In this document: in pieces, positions 59,294 to 64,000 of the stretch | Layout: every line of letters begins with the position of its first letter | Numbering within the stretch: position 1 is the stretch's first letter | DNA from: Henckelia pumila | Taxonomy: Eukaryota; Streptophyta; Magnoliopsida; Lamiales; Gesneriaceae | Assembly: GCF_033568475.1 (NCBI RefSeq) | Contig: NW_027331831.1 | Location: forward strand, 10,788,001-10,852,000 | Direction of reading: 5' to 3' | DNA length: 64,000 nucleotides | The notes under the pieces: generated by a model | The model's database searches: none | Seen by the model: the letters and a program-made list of their open reading frames with translations, nothing else | Told to the model about the DNA's origin: nothing | Made by a program: the position numbers and the translations under genes

Positions 59294-61177
59294 ATGGCAG
59301 AAAAAGCTTTCGATTCGCATGATATAAGATCGGAGATGGATTATCAAGAAGAAGATAAGCCTTCGGAGGTATCTTCTGATCCTATTCTCACGATTGTACC
59401 TACGGCTATTCAACCTACACCGTTGGCATAAATTGCTCCAGGAGAACCCGGGAACAAAATCGACCTTGAGAATCCTCCTGATTTCTCAGTGTTGAATCGT
59501 GTGTTCCCAACACAGCCAATAGCGAGAAGGTCAAAGCGCCAAGTGGGCTTCAACCCCGATTTCACTACCAATAAGAGATTTTGTGGTAAGGGGGATACTT
59601 CACGTCCTATTTTGGATGATCCAGATTTCTCATCTGGAGATGATTCTGCGGATCAGGATTTTTAGGTGGTTTCTAGGACAAAAACCTTTGTTGCTGAAAA
59701 TGCCAAATCAAAGAAAGGAGTTTCGTCTAGTGGTGATGATTCTTCTGATGAAATTTCTACTGATGTGGCTTCTACTGAGAAAGAGTTATCTAGTGTTCTT
59801 GTTGCTGATGATACCACAAAGCCAACCACAGAGGCTCCAGTGTCTACTGATGAGGAAATTTCACTGGCCACTTTCATGGCGAATATTCGGAAAACCAAGG
59901 CTAAACTTGCACCTTCACAAGTTCTATCTGATGGTGATGAACCAGATGCTGAAATGTTGCAAGAGTTTGAGAATAACCGGCCTTAGGAGTCTGATAGTTC
60001 ATCTTCTTCGAGTTCTGAGGAAGAAGACTATGAGGATGCTGCTTCTGATGGTTCTGGAAGTTCTGAGAAACAAGCTGCTGATGACAGTGTTGCCAACACT
60101 GATGACAACACTGCTGCTGAATCTGACTCTGATATTGATCTTGCTAAGGCATACAATATTCAGTTTTATTCAAAGGAATCTGCTGATGAATGGGAAGCTC
60201 TGTCTGGAAAAGATTGTTGGGAAGAAAGAAATATTGATGAAGTGTCCTTCGAAAAGCAGAACTTGGTGACTTTCTTGAAACAGCAGAAGTTATATTCTAC
60301 TGTCACCACTGCCGGACCATTTTCAAGAAGAGCTGTGTTAGAATTTTACTGCAATCTGAACATAAAGACTGGAGATGAAGAATCATTTAAGTTTGGAAGA
60401 ATGTACATCCGGGGAAAGGTGTATGACTTTACTCCTGTTTTGATCAATGAGCACTACAATACTCCTGATATCGATGATGATGCAGTTACTGAGGATATTG
60501 ATCAAGTCACTAAAGTGATCACTGGAGGGATGGTTCAAAAATTTCCACTGCACCCAGACAGGTTGTCAGCTGCAAAGCTTACTTCTTTCTTTTCCGTGCT
60601 TCACAAAATTGCGATCAGGAATTGGACGCCATCTACCAATACAACAGTGGTAACTAAGCCACAAGCCCTTGCGTTGTTTGCCATTGGAACTCAAGCTCCT
60701 TTGGACTTTGGAAATTTGGTGTTCGAAAATATTATGACCTTTCGAGAAGGTGGTTGGAAAGCAACTAAGTTTCCGTTTCCTTCATTGATCTATGGTATGC
60801 TGGAATCTCAAGGCTTCACGAAAGAGGATGATGAAGAATTTATTGGAGGAGATGAGCTTATCAAGATCACACCTAGTTTGCTGAAAGGAAATAGGATGAT
60901 TGATCTACCATGGACTGGTGTTGTACCCAGTGTCGCCAACACTGAGTCTATTCCACCTATGACTATTTATAACACTGCTGTAATTATGTTGAATTCTACT
61001 GCAATTCGTGCTCAAATGGCTCATGTTGAACTAAAAATTTCACAAGCCAAAGCTGATCTGGAGTACTATGAAGCCTTAATGGCTGAGTACAGGACTAAAC
61101 TTGGACTACCAGGGCCCTCTGGACAAAAAGGAGGAGTAGAATCAAGTGCTGAGCAAGCTGAAGAGGCAGATGATTAG
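59294..61177 (+). pseudogene. ORF3 of Sirevirus-like element (env-like position), three in-frame stops
   Basis: One frame of 628 codons starts at ATG 59294 (MAEKAFDSHDIRSEMDYQEE). It is interrupted by TAA 59429-59431, TAG 59663-59665 and TAG 59984-59986 without frame change. The first half is acidic, Ser/Asp/Glu-rich and probably disordered. The second (from 60242) is globular: AVLEFYCNLNIKTGDE, FGRMYIRGKVYDFTPVLIN and FSVLHKIAIRNWTPSTNTT match the so-called putative plant transposon protein domain found after pol in Sirevirus-type elements. A coiled coil near the end (HVELKISQAKADLEYYEALM) precedes the stop at 61175-61177. No signal peptide or clear membrane segment is visible, so an envelope role is not supported. 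Another long frame at 59583-60269 is out of phase and only a shadow. Confidence 0.8.
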
Positions 61178-61489
61178 ATGTGGTTGATCGTAATTGGTTT
61201 TAGGATTTTTTTTCTTATCCTTATCTTTTATTTTTTATTTATTATTTTGCTCTGAGTTAGTAATATATTTCTGAGTTGATTAGGTTGTGCTCCTTATTAC
61301 TCTCTGATATGATATTAAACTATTTGCTACTCTTATCTAGTAAGTGTTGAGAGTTGGTGTTGTCAACACGACCGCACAACACTGTGTTCTGAGATGATTA
61401 AATTCAGGGGGAGCTTTAGTTGCATAAGATAGGGGGAGTCATTTGCACTTGTGTGTGTGTTTTGTCCAAAAAATCAAAAAATGGGAGTT
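61178..61489 (+). promoter_or_regulatory. 3' region with multiple polypurine tracts
   Basis: CAGGGGGAGC (about 61406), AGATAGGGGGAG (about 61427) and AAAATGGGAGTT (61479-61490, touching the LTR) are successive purine tracts. Several such tracts are usual in Sireviruses. Confidence 0.75.
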
Positions 61490-62236
61490 TGAAAGAACAT
61501 GTTGTGCACATGTCTTTTAAATTATTTCCTTATTGCATTCAATTTCTATATTTATAGTTTTGCCTTTCTTAGAACAAGTTTTAAAATTGGTAATATCAGT
61601 TATATCTTGATTCAAAATATTTGATTCTGATGATATATTGTTTCCATGCTTTGTAGGTTCTTATTTATGAAAATATATTGAAGATCTATTTATAGGAGTG
61701 CTTGGACCAAGAGAGATAAAAAACAACGAGATAGAGAGATCAAGAGAGTGAAACATAGAGAGCAAAATACATAGAGAAAGTACTGAAGAAATTCTAGAGT
61801 ATTGAAGATCTATCATTGAAGAATTTCTGAAGAGATACTACTGCTACGTTGTGTTGCCGAGTAGTGTTGGAAACACTGAAGAACACACGAGTGAAGTGTT
61901 GTTCAGAAAGTGTTTCTTTGGTTTTCGTTTTTCGGTGTAGAAATTCCTATTGATTTATTATTCTAGTTCTTACTAGTTTTTAGGAAGTCTTTTATTTTTT
62001 CAATCACTAGTTGGTTTTTGTAAACTGATTTGATTTTCTAGTGATTATTTCGCCATGAGGCATCGTACAAGTACTTAGCACTTGTGCATAAATATCTGTG
62101 TGTTATTTACTTTTACTGTTAGTTAATTATTCTGCTGCATAGTGTTATCGTGAAGTATTGACAACACTGAAAGATAACACACTCTCGAATATTTATTTCT
62201 GGTATTTCTGTGATTTCAGACTTTCCAAACCTTACA
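61490..62236 (+). repeat. 3' LTR of Sirevirus-like element
   Basis: 747 bp. By eye it differs from the 5' LTR by roughly 15 substitutions and one gap of about 33 bp near 62003. Palindromes AGTGTTGGAAACACTG (61863-61878) and AGTATTGACAACACT are kept. Confidence 0.93.
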
Positions 62237-62685
62237 TATACCATTCACTTCTAGTTGTCGTTTCACGTGAGCATTCAACTGACTATAGCATCGAAATGCT
62301 CTAGACTTGGTTGGACTAGTTTGATGATTATGTTCGAGATGGACACCGGTAATTTTCCATACTCCAGCAACATCTGAACAAGCTGTCGGTCTAGCTTTAC
62401 AGCCTGTTTGACCGGTTGGTTGGGGCTTCATTGTAGTGCATGTATTACTATTTCTGCGGCTTTCTCGGCCACATGTGAATGCAATGTACGTGACAACCCC
62501 TTCTTTATTCTTCCGTGAAGTTCTTTTTTTAACTGGAAAACCAACATGATATGCATACCTTTTGTAAAAGTCAAAAACTTCATTCTCATTTTCAAATTTC
62601 ATTCCAACCTTGGGCTCAATCTCAATGTCTTCTGCAAACAAATGTACATCGTTCACTACACCATCATTTTTTGAGTTTAAAGCAC

Positions 62686-63160
62686 CTACACAAAACATGC
62701 ATAAAAACATGCATCAAGTTCATATAAATATATTTAATAATGCCACTAACTCTCTCCATTATTCTACAAAAAGTGTAGCAGGGAAAAGAGATGATCTTTT
62801 AAAGGTTTGAATTGGTCTGCGCTTGACTTTTTTGCTACTCAAACTATGTATAAGATTTATGATCAAAGACTACTTCATCAGCGTCTTCTTTACACATATG
62901 TCTACACCCCCTTATTCTCCTTTCTTCACAGTAGGAAAAACTGTCTTAAAAAAATTGAAATACCCAACAATTAGACCTATGAATGTTGTTTTATCCAATT
63001 ACCTAATTTTCTAAACTTTTCATTTTCCAGATCCTAGTCTTTCTTATTTATGAATAGTTATCCAGTTTTTTGAGATTTATTGAAAGACAAATCCATATTA
63101 AATCTGCTGCAAATTCCAATCTAAACATAGTTCTATTTAAATGAATTTATACATATCTAA
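62686..63160. other. Upstream/intron region of the FRS gene
   Basis: Begins with the splice acceptor (CTACACAAAA, minus TTTTGTGTAG) at 62686. The missing 5' exon should lie here or further right. No start codon with a matching phase-1 donor was convincing. Confidence 0.45.
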
Positions 63161-63266
63161 GGCAGTGTTTGCAATCTCTAAAAATAAGTGATTATGAAAT
63201 TTTTCTTTACAAATTTTTGAAGACAAAATTCATAATCACTTATATTTAGAGGTTGCAAACACTACC
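63161..63266. mobile_element. Tourist-like (PIF/Harbinger) MITE
   Basis: 106 bp, GGCAGTGTTTGCAATCTCTA ... TTGCAAACACTACC. Arms pair through ATAAGTGATTATGAA/TTCATAATCACTTAT. It is flanked by TAA on both sides, the usual 3-bp target duplication of this superfamily. Confidence 0.8.
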
Positions 63267-64000
63267 TAAATTTCATAATCATTTTTTCAATTGTTAGTCA
63301 CCCACGTGCAACGCACGTGCACTTTCTTCCTAGTTCTTCAAAAATAATGGAATTGAATTAGTAAAATCTAAATCTTACCTGTTAATCAACATCTTAGATA
63401 GTTTGATGCCAAACAGAGTGCTAGGACAATGTCGTCCTATCAATTTTTATGTTTACATTATATTTATATATATATATGTATATATATATATATACAGTAA
63501 TATTTATCAATCTAAATAGAGCAAAACACAATACATGAAAAAAATCATGCACGACAATAACTCATATATATTCACATGTCCATTTGTGACACTTGCAATC
63601 TGTTTTTTTTTTTTTTTTTGGTGAATTTGATATAATGAAAATTCTCTTCAAATCGATCGGAGAAGATAAATTTTTTCATCCAAATACTAATCATAAAGAA
63701 AAACAATAAAAATAATGTAAGACCGAGTGTATGCCGTTTCACCAGAAGTTATATATAGCCGATGGTAACGGTGCAACTCAAATATTTTAAATTGTACAAC
63801 TCAAGCGCCACGTTTCGATTTTTCACTAAACATGGATGAAAAAATAAAATGATACGATAAAATTATATATGAGAAAAAAATGAGTATTCAAATATTTTAA
63901 TTTTTTTAAAAAAATTTTTGTTTTTCAAATTACTCACATATGAGTAATTAACATGACATTTTGAAATTTAATACTATTTTCATTATCTTCTGTTGAGTTA
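63267..64000. other. AT-rich flank with microsatellite
   Basis: Holds CCACGTGCAACGCACGTGC (63303-63321), a phrase common in degenerate plant repeats, a TA/TG microsatellite (about 63464-63495) and a T18 run (63602-63620). No gene recognised. Confidence 0.4.

Larger units (their letters stand above)
52378..62236 (+). mobile_element. Sirevirus-like Ty1/copia element with ORF3, inserted in FRS exon
   Basis: LTRs 52378-53156 and 61490-62236 start TGAAAGAACATG and end CCAAACCTTACA. The target duplication is TATAT (52373-52377) and TATAC (62237-62241), one base changed. A primer-like site TTGGCGTCAGAGA (53158-53170) resembles the tRNA-iMet site. Order: gag, zinc knuckles, protease, integrase, RT, RNase H, then a separate ORF3 (59294-61177) and several G-rich purine tracts before the 3' LTR. 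An extra ORF after pol and multiple polypurine tracts are typical of Sirevirus/SIRE copia elements. Coding regions carry at least six stops and three frameshifts. Confidence 0.94.
50230..62685 (-). pseudogene. FAR1-related sequence (FRS) gene, split by a copia element
   Basis: Minus-strand exons are 62685-62237 (FAR1 DNA-binding domain: FYKRYAYHVGFPVKKRTSRK, CGRESRRN, TGCKARP, HNHQ), continuing after the 9.9-kb insertion at 52372-50696, then 50590-50471 and 50388-50230 with TAA at 50230-50232. The second part has the MULE-derived transposase domain (VTFDTTYLTNKYDMPFAPFV, ITDQDRAMQNAI, HRWCLWHILKK) and a SWIM zinc finger (CSCHLFEFRGIICRH). Splice sites are GT-AG in phase. Removing the element and one 5-bp target duplication restores the frame (EVNGI|AGIPLHK). 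About 800 codons are visible and a short 5' exon is missing, since the first exon starts in phase 1. FRS proteins are transcription factors domesticated from transposases; FHY3/FAR1 act in phytochrome A signalling. No other disabling mutation was seen. Confidence 0.88.

Noticed and set aside
59583..60269. 228-codon open frame on the plus strand
   Set aside because: Leucine-rich translation out of phase with ORF3, which occupies the same bases and matches a known element domain. It is a shadow frame.
59294..61177. Retroviral envelope gene
   Set aside because: No signal peptide, membrane segment or cleavage site is visible. Only its position after pol suggests env, so it is reported as ORF3.
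63303..63321. CCACGTGCAACGCACGTGC as a G-box promoter element
   Set aside because: It contains CACGTG, but the whole phrase recurs in degenerate plant repeats and no gene start is tied to it.

Overview
This is a repeat-dominated window of a plant nuclear genome. It is AT-rich, and almost all recognisable coding sequence belongs to Ty1/copia, Ty3/gypsy or CACTA elements. Two host-type genes are visible: a spliced receptor-like cytoplasmic kinase and a FAR1-related (FRS) gene split by a retrotransposon. Element types, intron sizes and the RLCK-VII and FRS families point to a eudicot. I cannot name the species. Nothing prokaryotic, viral or CRISPR-like was seen. Similarity statements are by eye, since no database was searched.

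Layout, left to right. 1-6060: the 5' part of a minus-strand copia element cut by the window edge, with gag-protease-integrase, a long leader with GC-rich hairpins, a tRNA-iMet primer site and a ~2.1 kb LTR. 6061-16739: AT-rich DNA with a direct duplication (about 6640-8737 and 14960-16634) on either side of a six-exon RLCK gene (8874-10735); the two copies differ by transposon insertions. 16740-21112: a complete-ended but decayed CACTA element with a TAC target duplication. 21740-31577: a probable old LTR containing a copia element (21993-27527, TSD TTCCG, itself carrying a gypsy LTR in its RT), a tandem Cassandra TRIM array whose LTRs carry 5S rRNA-like sequence (one unit split by a hAT-type MITE), and a gypsy-type solo LTR. 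31578-35366: small foldback elements and a CACTA end. 35367-49722: a gag-protease-only gypsy element (TSD AAAGT) with a non-coding LARD (40097-47463, TSD TGGTG) in gag and a TRIM in its 5' LTR. 49850-50220: a solo LTR. 50230-62685: an FRS gene on the minus strand, split in its coding exon by a Sirevirus-like copia (52378-62236) with an ORF3. 62686-64000: sequence upstream of the FRS gene, with a Tourist-like MITE.

The elements form datable nests: gypsy LTR in copia RT, MITE in Cassandra 5S, LARD and TRIM in gypsy, Sirevirus-like copia in FRS. A recurring theme is family-specific short palindromes. The Sirevirus-like element repeats AGTGTTGNCAACACT through coding and non-coding parts, the LARD LTR repeats TCGGAGCNTCCGA, the gypsy LTR repeats GCGCTGGNGCGCT, and the first copia leader has a cluster of perfect hairpins. 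These palindromes, a kinase exon 1 resembling the callose synthase N-terminus, and a copia element with mismatched LTR centres are the items most worth a second look.
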